DNA of 12,286 nucleotides, from contig JAFAYS010000495.1 of NCBI GenBank assembly GCA_019240175.1, positions 1 to 12,286 on the forward strand, read 5' to 3'. A program made the position numbers and the translations under genes. The notes under the pieces are model-generated. The model saw only the letters and a list, made by a program, of their open reading frames with translations, had not been told where the DNA came from and did no database searches. Below, piece after piece: positions 5,997 through 12,286 of the stretch. The stretch's first letter is position 1; the number at the start of each line of letters is the position of its first letter. This DNA is from Chloroflexota bacterium. GTDB lineage: Bacteria; Chloroflexota; Chloroflexia; Chloroflexales; Kallotenuaceae.

Positions 5997-8708
5997 CTAC
6001 GACAAAGCCATTGGCGCGCGCTGGGCGGCGATCGTCTGGGCAAGCGCAAGCGCCTCGGTGATGGCCTGCGTGAAGCTGAGCGCCTGCCCAGCCTGCACGG
6101 CGTCAAGCCAGCGCTGGTGGTCGAGCCGCTCACGCAGCGCTGTGATCGTGGCGCTGTAATCAATGGTGCTGATCGGCTGGCCGCTGGCCTCACGCAGTCG
6201 CGCTGCCGCCGCGAAAAGCCGCGCCGCCGCCTCGGGCTGATCAAGCTGCATCAGCGCCGCCGCGAGCCCGGCCAGACACTCGGCGCAATACCAGTGGTCG
6301 TTGAGCGTGGCGAAGAGCGTGAGACTTTCTGCGAAGTAGCGCGCCGCCGATCGATAGGCCGCCTGCGTCTGCGCCACGTATCCACGGTGGATCAGCGTCC
6401 AGCCCTGCCCCCGCCGATCGCCAAGCTCCTGAAACAGATTGACGCTCCGATCCAACAGCGCCACCGCCCGCTGCTGATCGCCATGCAAGGCGGCAGCATG
6501 GCCTTGATTGGTCAGGCCCCACGCAATCCCGCGCCGATCGCCCAGCTCCTGAAACAGGGCGATGCTCTGCTCGAACAACGTCGCGGCGCGCCCATAGTCG
6601 CCTTGGGCCTGCACCACCTGCCCTAGATTTGTCAGCGCCCAGGCCATCCCGTGACGATAGCCCAGGCTTTGGAAAACCGCCAGCGCAGTCTCGAAAAGCT
6701 CGACCGCCTCGCTATAGTGGCCCTGCGTATGGCGGATCTGGCCCTGCACTGTCAGCGCCGCCGCCCAGCCGCGCCGATCGCCCAGCTCCTGAAACAGCGG
6801 CAAACTCCGCTCAAGCAGCGCCGATGCTCCTTCGTAATCGCCCTGCGCCTGCGCCACCTGCGCGCGGCTGGTCAGCGCCGTCGCGCTGCCCTCGTGGTCG
6901 CCAATCTGCTGAAACAGCGCCAGGCTTTGATCGAACAAGATCGCCGCGCGCTCGTAGTGGCCCTGCGCCTCGGCAACCTGACCGAGATAGTTGAGCGTGG
7001 TGGCGCTGGCAGCCGCATCATCGCGACCCTGGCTGATCGCGAGGCTATCTTCGAGCAGCCTGGACGCCTGGGTCCAGTCGTTCTGTGCCCAGGCCAGCCG
7101 TCCACCGCCGCACAGCACCCGCGCCCGCACCGCAGCGATCTGCGCCGTTTCCGGCAGCGCCAGGATCGTCGCGATCCACGATCGTCCTTCGCTGATATAG
7201 CCGCGCACCAGCCAAAACTCCCACAGCGCCTCGACCAGCCGCAGGCCAATCTCGACGGCACCCGGCGTACGACAGCACCAGTCGAGCGCCGCGCGCAGAT
7301 TATCGTGCTCGGTTTCCAGCCGCGCCAGCCAGGCCTCCTGCTCGGTATCCTGCAAGTGCGGCTTGGCCGCCTCGGCCAGGGTGAGATAGTAGCAGGCGTG
7401 GCGCTGGCGATACTCCGCTTCCTCAGCCGACGCGACCAAACATTCCAGCGCAAACTCACGCAGCGTTTGGAGCAGCACAAAGCGCACGCTGCCGTCGGGC
7501 TGCTCTTCCTGGCGCAGCAGGCTTTGATCGATCAGCGAGAGCAGCACGGGCAAGACTGAGCGCCGATCATCAGGTGCAGCGGACGGCTCGGCACAGATCG
7601 ACTCGACGGCATCCAGCGTGCAGCCGGCGATAAACACGCCCAGCCGCCGAAACAGCGCCTGCGCCGGCGCGTCCAGCAGATTGTAGCTCCACGCAATCGT
7701 GTTGCGCAGCGTCTGCTGGCGGGTCGGAAGATCGCGCGGGCCGCCGGTGAGCAGGCTGAGCCGCTGCTCTAGCTTGGCCAGCAATTCCTGGGGCGTGAGC
7801 AGCTTGATCCAGGCAGCAGCTAGCTCGATCGCCAGCGGCAGGCCATCCAGCCGAGCGCAGATCTCGGCCACGGCGGCGGCGTTGGCCGGCGTCAGCGCGA
7901 AGCCCGAGCGCACCGCGCGCGCCCGCGCCACGAAGAGCGAGACCGAGGCATACTGCGACAGCGCTTCAACCGGCGGCAGCGAGTGGACGTTGGGCAGCGC
8001 CAGCGGCGGCACGGGAAACTCGTGCTCGCCCGATAGATGCAGCACGACCCGGCTGGTGACCAGCGCCTTGACCTGTGATGCGCTCGCTAGCAAGGCCGCG
8101 ATCAGCGGGGCCGCCGTGGCCACTTGCTCGAAATTATCCAGCACCAACAGCATCTGCTTGTCGCGCAGATAGCTCTTGAGCAGATCGTCGATCGACTGGC
8201 CGCCAGCCTCGGTCAGCTCCAGCGCCTGCGCGATTGTCGAGCCCAGCAGCGCCGGGTCGGAGATCGTCGCCAGCGGCACAAAGCAGACACCGTCGCGAAA
8301 ATCGCCCAGCAGATCCAGCGCGACCTGTAGCGCCAGCCGGGTTTTGCCCACACCGCCGGGACCACTCAGCGTCAGCAGCCGCACGTCGGGCTCGACCAGG
8401 CCAGCGCGAATCGCCGCCAGCTCCTGCTCGCGTCCGATCAACGGATTGGGCGGTGCCAGCAGATTATTGAACTGGCGCTGAGGATGACCGCGCCCCGCCG
8501 CGATGAACGCCGCCCGATCGGCGAGATCGATGTCGAGTAGCTCGGCCAGGCGCGTGATGAAATGGCGCGACGGGCGGACCTCGCTCGCCTCGATCTTCCG
8601 GATCGTGATCTCCGCGCAGCCAACCTGTCGCGCGAGCTCAGCCTGTGTAAGATCGAGCGCCTTGCGTCGCTGCTTGACCCATCGACCAAACGAATCGCTG
8701 CTGGTCAT
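5997..8708 (-). CDS. XRE-type HTH / STAND NTPase / TPR regulator
   Basis: A 903-residue multidomain signalling protein. Residues about 6-60 form an XRE-type helix-turn-helix (FGRWVKQRRKALDLTQAELA onward). An NB-ARC/STAND NTPase module follows, with P-loop GPGGVGKT (116-123), Walker B LLVLDNFE (187-194), TSR (218-220) and GLPLA (289-293), then a winged-helix-like region to about 420. The rest is TPR-like; six 40-residue units run in register from about 565 to 804, with recurring GDRRG and LFQELGD. In STAND proteins a sensor repeat domain binds a ligand, the NTPase switches or oligomerises, and the effector, here DNA binding, acts. The ATG at 8708 has AGGAG 5 nt upstream; an earlier ATG at 8732 has no ribosome site. 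Divergent transcription from the GH81 gene across 451 bp suggests, but does not show, that it regulates GH81 or itself. It resembles the many HTH-ATPase-TPR regulators of Chloroflexota and actinobacteria. Confidence 0.9.
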   Translation of the reverse strand: MTSSDSFGRWVKQRRKALDLTQAELARQVGCAEITIRKIEASEVRPSRHFITRLAELLDIDLADRAAFIAAGRGHPQRQFNNLLAPPNPLIGREQELAAIRAGLVEPDVRLLTLSGPGGVGKTRLALQVALDLLGDFRDGVCFVPLATISDPALLGSTIAQALELTEAGGQSIDDLLKSYLRDKQMLLVLDNFEQVATAAPLIAALLASASQVKALVTSRVVLHLSGEHEFPVPPLALPNVHSLPPVEALSQYASVSLFVARARAVRSGFALTPANAAAVAEICARLDGLPLAIELAAAWIKLLTPQELLAKLEQRLSLLTGGPRDLPTRQQTLRNTIAWSYNLLDAPAQALFRRLGVFIAGCTLDAVESICAEPSAAPDDRRSVLPVLLSLIDQSLLRQEEQPDGSVRFVLLQTLREFALECLVASAEEAEYRQRHACYYLTLAEAAKPHLQDTEQEAWLARLETEHDNLRAALDWCCRTPGAVEIGLRLVEALWEFWLVRGYISEGRSWIATILALPETAQIAAVRARVLCGGGRLAWAQNDWTQASRLLEDSLAISQGRDDAAASATTLNYLGQVAEAQGHYERAAILFDQSLALFQQIGDHEGSATALTSRAQVAQAQGDYEGASALLERSLPLFQELGDRRGWAAALTVQGQIRHTQGHYSEAVELFETALAVFQSLGYRHGMAWALTNLGQVVQAQGDYGRAATLFEQSIALFQELGDRRGIAWGLTNQGHAAALHGDQQRAVALLDRSVNLFQELGDRRGQGWTLIHRGYVAQTQAAYRSAARYFAESLTLFATLNDHWYCAECLAGLAAALMQLDQPEAAARLFAAAARLREASGQPISTIDYSATITALRERLDHQRWLDAVQAGQALSFTQAITEALALAQTIAAQRAPMALS
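6297..7016 (-). repeat. Six tandem 120-bp coding repeats (TPR array)
   Basis: The DNA coding residues 565-804 of the regulator repeats every 120 bp with no length change. A well-kept core is CAGCTCCTGAAACAG (plus strand), seen near 6423, 6543 and 6783, with weaker copies near 6663 and 6903. Nucleotide-level identity in the core suggests duplication or gene conversion more recent than the family-level divergence of TPRs. Confidence 0.8.
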
Positions 8709-8757
8709 CCAAGCTCCTTTGCTCAGCAACATCTGTTATGTCATGTCTGATCAAATT

Positions 8758-8763
8758 ATTATA
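8758..8763 (-). promoter_or_regulatory. Perfect -10 box for the STAND regulator
   Basis: The minus strand reads TATAAT at 8763-8758. Transcription would start near 8751, giving a leader of about 43 nt before the ATG at 8708. No good -35 box lies at 16-18 bp, so an activator or weak -35 is likely. Two GATCAA copies (8749-8754 and 8769-8774) flank it exactly 20 bp apart. Confidence 0.55.
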
Positions 8764-8839
8764 GCCTAGATCAACTACAATTTAATATCTTCGATCCCTG
8801 ATTCCCACCATACGCTGGTTATAGCGATCACCAGACCAC

Positions 8840-8869
8840 TACCGGCTTTCTATCGGTAATTCTATCGGT
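8840..8869. promoter_or_regulatory. Operator-like dyad and direct repeat in the divergent intergenic region
   Basis: TACCG (8840-8844) and CGGTA (8854-8858) form a dyad with 9 bp between the arms. TTCTATCGGT occurs twice, at 8848-8857 and 8860-8869, 12 bp apart. Such spacing, near one helical turn, is typical of tandem regulator binding. No protein can be assigned. Confidence 0.4.
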
Positions 8870-8923
8870 CGACGGCCTGTACGCGCGCTCATCGCCATGC
8901 TTTAATCATTTTAAATTATTTTA

Positions 8924-8973
8924 GGAGGCCCTCACCCCTAGCCCCTTCCCCGCTACGGCAGGCGAGGGGAAAG
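8924..8973. repeat. Candidate dispersed intergenic palindromic element
   Basis: An AGGCCCTCACCCC-type segment is followed by TTCCCC (8946-8951) and GGGGAA (8966-8971), which pair across a 14-nt middle with a possible inner GC/GC. This style of element recurs widely between genes in Chloroflexota and some other bacteria. Only one copy lies in the window, so the repeat nature is recalled, not shown. Confidence 0.45.
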
Positions 8974-9004
8974 ATGAGACACAAAGGTTTACCAGATCCC
9001 TAAA

Positions 9005-9084
9005 AGATCAATTGTGACATCAAGATCAGAGCGTGATACATCACGCCCCTACGATACATTCATCATCTAGATCGTAAAACGTTT
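9005..9084. promoter_or_regulatory. Operator cluster and promoter candidate upstream of GH81
   Basis: GCGTGA (9031-9036) and TCACGC (9041-9046) form a perfect 6-4-6 dyad. A weak promoter candidate, TTGTGA (9013-9018) with GATACA (9035-9040) at 16 bp, places the dyad over the -10 box, as a repressor site would lie. AGATCA repeats 18 bp apart (9005, 9023), and so does GATACAT (9035, 9053). Further on, AAACGTTT (9077-9084) is an 8-bp palindrome with the central CG typical of LacI-family sugar operators. Together this suggests controlled expression of GH81. Confidence 0.4.
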
Positions 9085-9098
9085 CCGCCCTTTCGTCG

Positions 9099-9126
9099 GT
9101 TCTTAGTTCTTGGTTCTTGGTTCTTT
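9099..9126 (+). repeat. Four tandem heptamers (GTTCTTN) in the GH81 leader
   Basis: GTTCTTA, GTTCTTG, GTTCTTG and GTTCTTT follow each other without gaps, ending 33 bp before the GH81 ATG. The repeat is pyrimidine-rich on the coding strand and would lie in the mRNA leader. Copy number could vary by slippage and alter leader length. Confidence 0.75.
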
Positions 9127-9159
9127 TCGTTCGCCCCCCAATGCTGGAGGAACTTAGCG

Positions 9160-12030
9160 ATGAGGCTCACTCACACCTCGACAGGTTCGCGCCGGTGGCC
9201 CGTTATCGGACGCGCGCTCACCACACTCGTCCTGATTGGCAGCATCATGTCTAGCAGCACCGCCTTCTTCACGCGCTCTGCTGAGGCCGCGCCGGTCACC
9301 GTCGGTCTTGGCAGCTACAACACGACCAAGCCCGCCACGGGCGGCCTGCCGTCGAACTCCGACGGCGCGCCAGTCTCGCCCAAGCGCACCGCCAACGTCA
9401 CCGGCGCTATGCCGACCAACGACTGGTGGTCGTCGCTGGGCTGGCAGCGCTACGCAGGCAATCCCTACTCGGAAAGCATGTACGCGCACCCGCTGGCCCT
9501 GCGCGCAAAAGCGGGCGGCCTGGGTGTTAGCTACCCGACCAACCCGTCGATCTCGACCGGCAACCCGGCCTACTTGCAGGAATATCACTACTCCTACACC
9601 GAAGATCTGATGCTCGGTGTGGCCGGCCTCAGCGCACCCGACGCCAAAGTCGACGGCTTCTCGGACTGGACCGTGACCGCCTCGATCTCGGACGGCGCGC
9701 GCACGCTCAAGGCCACCTTCGGCCACGGCCTGCCCTTCGTGTATGCGACCAAGAGCGGCGGCAACGCGTTGATCGTCTTCAACGGCACGCCGAACATCTG
9801 GTCCAACAGCAACGGCACGCTCGGCGTAACGATCAACGGCCACCACTACGGCATCTTCGCGCCCAGTGGCTCGGCCTGGACCGTCAGCGGCACGACGATC
9901 CAGTCGACGCTGGCCAACAAGAGCTACTACTCGGTCGCGGTGCTGCCCGACAACACCGCCGCCACGCTGAGCTACTACCGCAACCATGCGTTCGCGTTCG
10001 TCACCGGCACTAGCGTGAGCTGGAGCTACAACGAGTCCACCGCGCGCCTGACCACCAACTACAACGCGACGACCAGCGTCCAGGAAGGCACTGAGACGCG
10101 CCCGCTGCTGGCGCTCTACCGCCACCAGTGGCTCAACACCACCAACGCGCTGACCAGCTACACCTACGTCTCGCCGCGCGGCCAGATGAAGGTGCTGCAA
10201 GGCTCGTCGTTCAGCACGGGCATGACCTTCAACGGCGTCCTGCCGTCGATGCCGAATCAAGGCAGCTACAATACGACGACGCTCTATAATTATGTCAACG
10301 AGGTCTACGTAGCCGGCAACTTCATCCCCAACGGTGCCGGCACCTACTGGACCGGCAAAGCGCTGGGTAAGATCGCCAACCTGGTGCGCATCGCCGACCA
10401 GGTGGGGCATACCGCCGCCCGCGACGCCTTCTTGAACGCGCTCAAGAGCAAGCTTCAGGACTGGTTCCAGGCACCCGACGGCAAGTCCAGCAACATGTTC
10501 TACTACAACAGCAACTGGGGCACGCTGATCGGCTATCCGGCGGAGTACGGCTCCGACACCGAGCTGAACGATCATCACTTCCACTACGCCTACTACGTCC
10601 AGGCGGCGGCGACGATCGCGCAGTACGACGCCAACTGGGCCACCGACGCCAACTGGGGCGGCATGGTCAAGCTGCTGATCAAAGATGCCGCCAACTGGGA
10701 AAGCACCGAAACGCGCTTCCCACGGCTGCGCAACTTCGATCCCTACGCCGGCCACGGCTGGGCCGCCGGTCACGCGGGCTTCGGCGCGGGCAACAACCAG
10801 GAATCATCGTCTGAGTCGATCAACTTCTCGTCCTCGCTGATCCTGTTCGGCTCGGCAACCAACAACACGACGATCCGCGACCTGGGCATCTACCTGTACA
10901 CCAACGAGGTCAACGCGATCGAGCAGTACTGGTTCGACGTCAACGACGCGGTCTTCCCGTCCGGCTTCAACCGCTCGACGGTCGGCATCGTCTGGGGCGA
11001 CGGCGGCGCGTACTCGACCTGGTGGACGGCCAATCCCGAGGAGATCCACGGCATCAACTACCTGCCGATCACCAGCGGATCGGTCTACCTGGGCCGCAAC
11101 CCGAGCTACATCAACACCAACTACAACGATATGCGCGTCAACAACGGCGGCGAAGAAACCGAGTGGCGCGATATCATCTGGTCGTTCCAGGCGCTCAGCG
11201 ATCCAGCGGCGGCGATCACCAAGTTCAACGCCAACTCAGCCTACGCGCCCGAGGCCGGCGAGAGCAAGGCCCACACCTATCACTGGCTGCACAACCTGAA
11301 CGCCATGGGCCAGCTCGATAAAACCGTCACGGCCAACATCCCGACCTACAACGTCTTCAGCAAGTCCGGTAATCGCACCTATGTCGCCTACAACCCCGGC
11401 ACGACCGCGAGGACCGTGACCTTCTCGACCGGTGTCACGCTCAGCGTTCCCGCGCGCTCGATGGCGACGACGACCGGCACAGGCGGGCCAGTCGATCCTC
11501 CGCCAGGCAAGTCCAACACGCTGTATGTGATCGACGGCGCGGCCAGTGGTGTGACCGGCAGCCTGAGCTTCACCGAGGGCACCAACGCGGCATCCGACGC
11601 GATCCCGTCGGCGGGCGGCGGCAACTTCGACGGCACGCCCAACAACCCGCTGGTGTATGTCATCAGCAACGTCACCGCGACCTACGACTCGACCAAGAGC
11701 ACCGGCTTCAGTGCCTATATCGACGCGGGTGCCAACGTCGCGGACGCCTCGCAGGTGCGCATCTCGTACGACTTCACCGGCAACGGCTCGTATGATCGCC
11801 TGGAAACCTACAACTACTTCGCGACCAACGACGTCGTCAACTGGGAGCAGTACACCCAGGCGCGCGGCTTGAAGTCGACCACCGGCACCTTCAGCAACCT
11901 GAGCAATGGCCGCGTCCGCATCGAGATCTGGAACGCGATCGGCACGCACGCAGTCTCGCTGCGCACCAGCGCGAGCGGCAGCCAGGGCCAGCAATCGATC
12001 GTGACGATCCCGTACACCAACATCCAGTAG
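9160..12030 (+). CDS. Secreted GH81 endo-beta-1,3-glucanase with C-terminal CBM56-like domain
   Basis: A 956-residue secreted enzyme expected to cut beta-1,3-glucan (laminarin, curdlan, fungal wall glucan) by inversion. Residues 1-43 are a signal peptide: basic RR, a hydrophobic core and AEA before APV. The GH81 region (about 45-770) begins with NDWWSSLGW (87-95). It carries the family's catalytic motifs: LNDHHFHYAYY with D471, and NQESSSESIN with E548 and E552. A GTGGPVDPPPG linker (773-783) leads to a beta-rich domain of about 170 residues (TLYVIDGAA..., SYDFTGNGSYDRLETYNYF). This looks like the CBM56 type that binds beta-1,3-glucan; the CBM family number is from memory. The ATG at 9160 has GGAGG 9 nt upstream. 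Codons end strongly in C or G, more than in neighbouring genes, consistent with high expression. A strong terminator follows, so it is monocistronic. Confidence 0.93.
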   Translation: MRLTHTSTGSRRWPVIGRALTTLVLIGSIMSSSTAFFTRSAEAAPVTVGLGSYNTTKPATGGLPSNSDGAPVSPKRTANVTGAMPTNDWWSSLGWQRYAGNPYSESMYAHPLALRAKAGGLGVSYPTNPSISTGNPAYLQEYHYSYTEDLMLGVAGLSAPDAKVDGFSDWTVTASISDGARTLKATFGHGLPFVYATKSGGNALIVFNGTPNIWSNSNGTLGVTINGHHYGIFAPSGSAWTVSGTTIQSTLANKSYYSVAVLPDNTAATLSYYRNHAFAFVTGTSVSWSYNESTARLTTNYNATTSVQEGTETRPLLALYRHQWLNTTNALTSYTYVSPRGQMKVLQGSSFSTGMTFNGVLPSMPNQGSYNTTTLYNYVNEVYVAGNFIPNGAGTYWTGKALGKIANLVRIADQVGHTAARDAFLNALKSKLQDWFQAPDGKSSNMFYYNSNWGTLIGYPAEYGSDTELNDHHFHYAYYVQAAATIAQYDANWATDANWGGMVKLLIKDAANWESTETRFPRLRNFDPYAGHGWAAGHAGFGAGNNQESSSESINFSSSLILFGSATNNTTIRDLGIYLYTNEVNAIEQYWFDVNDAVFPSGFNRSTVGIVWGDGGAYSTWWTANPEEIHGINYLPITSGSVYLGRNPSYINTNYNDMRVNNGGEETEWRDIIWSFQALSDPAAAITKFNANSAYAPEAGESKAHTYHWLHNLNAMGQLDKTVTANIPTYNVFSKSGNRTYVAYNPGTTARTVTFSTGVTLSVPARSMATTTGTGGPVDPPPGKSNTLYVIDGAASGVTGSLSFTEGTNAASDAIPSAGGGNFDGTPNNPLVYVISNVTATYDSTKSTGFSAYIDAGANVADASQVRISYDFTGNGSYDRLETYNYFATNDVVNWEQYTQARGLKSTTGTFSNLSNGRVRIEIWNAIGTHAVSLRTSASGSQGQQSIVTIPYTNIQ

Positions 12031-12049
12031 TTTAGCGTTCGCTACCGCG

Positions 12050-12086
12050 CAGGGACACGCCGTTCTGGTGTGTCCCTGTTGTATTT
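12050..12086 (+). terminator. Strong intrinsic terminator after GH81
   Basis: CAGGGACACGCC (12050-12061) pairs over twelve positions, one G-U, with GGTGTGTCCCTG (12067-12078) around the loop GTTCT, followed by TTGTATTT. It begins 20 bp after the GH81 stop. The last two tail bases (12085-12086) belong to the stop codon of the converging gene. Confidence 0.85.
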
Positions 12087-12286
12087 AAGTGATCAGCTCG
12101 GATCGATCGTCGTGTGCTGCCGCTGCTACTGCAAGCGCCGCGTTTGACGCCGCGTGAGTCACCTCGACCTCGCGAATGATCTGGCCAAGCTGCACCAGCT
12201 TGTGATCCGGCACCTGCTGATAGGTCGGCAGATAGACGATCTGTGACAGCCAGCGCCGCGTCGGCTCAGGATCGAAGTCGGGCCGG
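12085..12286 (-). CDS. 3' end of an unidentified minus-strand gene
   Basis: An open frame enters from the right edge and ends at a TAA (12087-12085), giving the last 66 residues of a protein. The visible part reads RPDFDPEPTRRWLSQIVYLP, then TYQQVPDHKLVQLGQIIREV, and ends in an Ala-rich tail with ELIT. Codon choice matches the neighbouring genes and the frame is open over its full length, so it is probably real. The 'YLPTYQQVPDHKL' pattern recalls C-termini of some PLP-dependent (DegT-like) aminotransferases, where a 'LPxY..vp..' strand is followed by a helix, but this is a weak impression. It converges on GH81 with a 54-bp gap that contains the terminator. Confidence 0.55.
   Translation of the reverse strand, partial: RPDFDPEPTRRWLSQIVYLPTYQQVPDHKLVQLGQIIREVEVTHAASNAALAVAAAAHDDRSELIT

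Noticed and set aside
5922..7559. Long plus-strand frames across the TPR array (234 and 302 codons)
   Set aside because: They mirror the 120-bp repeats of the minus-strand regulator, which has convincing domains and a good ribosome site.
6240..7560. CRISPR-like regular repeats
   Set aside because: The period is exactly 120 bp and lies in frame within a coding region; units diverge gradually and there are no unique spacers, so this is a TPR array.
9013..9029. CRP-like site (TGTGA-N6-GATCA)
   Set aside because: Only one half-site matches; the second arm should be TCACA. The neighbouring GCGTGA/TCACGC dyad is far more symmetric.
9154..10773. 539-codon open frame antisense to GH81
   Set aside because: A shadow of the strongly C/G-ending codons of GH81. 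Its translation is dominated by Val, Gly, Arg and Ala, and no domain is recognisable.
11236..11994. 252-codon minus-strand frame opposite the CBM-like region
   Set aside because: Composition-driven shadow; the sense strand encodes a coherent linker and beta-rich domain.

Overview
The window looks like a chromosomal segment of a GC-rich bacterium, most likely a member of the Chloroflexota (class Chloroflexia or a relative). This is inference. It rests on a large XRE-STAND-TPR regulator of the kind expanded in that phylum, a secreted GH81 laminarinase, an AT3-SGNH acyltransferase, and an intergenic 'CCCTCACCCC...GGGGAA' element of a style common there. No rRNA, tRNA, CRISPR array, transposase or phage gene is visible.

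Layout. (1) 1-576: a stand-alone receiver-domain response regulator behind a leader hairpin. (2) 577-2281: an AT-rich leader with a promoter candidate and alternative hairpins, then a GH84 beta-N-acetylglucosaminidase with no signal peptide. (3) 2282-4256: a membrane AT3 O-acyltransferase fused to a C-terminal SGNH domain. (4) 4257-4605: a gene-less stretch that reads as a self-contained small-RNA unit, with promoter candidate, 62-nt helix, GNRA-capped hairpin and intrinsic terminator. (5) 4606-5906, minus strand: a GT-A glycosyltransferase with a structured leader, preceded by a small two-pass membrane protein with a zinc-ribbon motif. (6) 5997-8708, minus strand: a 903-residue HTH-STAND-TPR regulator with six in-register 120-bp repeats. 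(7) 8709-9159: a divergent intergenic region with a perfect -10 box, several dyads and direct repeats, a dispersed-repeat candidate and a heptamer tandem repeat. (8) 9160-12030: a secreted GH81 endo-beta-1,3-glucanase with a probable CBM56-like beta-glucan-binding domain, followed by a strong terminator. (9) 12085-12286: the 3' end of an unidentified minus-strand gene whose stop codon lies in that terminator's tail.

How the genes may work together. GH81 (beta-1,3-glucan), GH84 (N-acetylglucosaminides), AT3-SGNH (surface glycan acylation) and the GT2-like enzyme all concern glycans, but they do not form one operon. GH81 is outward-facing and suits growth on fungal or algal glucan. GH84 appears cytosolic. 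The STAND regulator is divergent from GH81 and shares its intergenic region, so it could control GH81; this is inference only. The most unexplained parts are the candidate ncRNA at about 4366-4562 and the structured leaders upstream of GH84 and of the glycosyltransferase.
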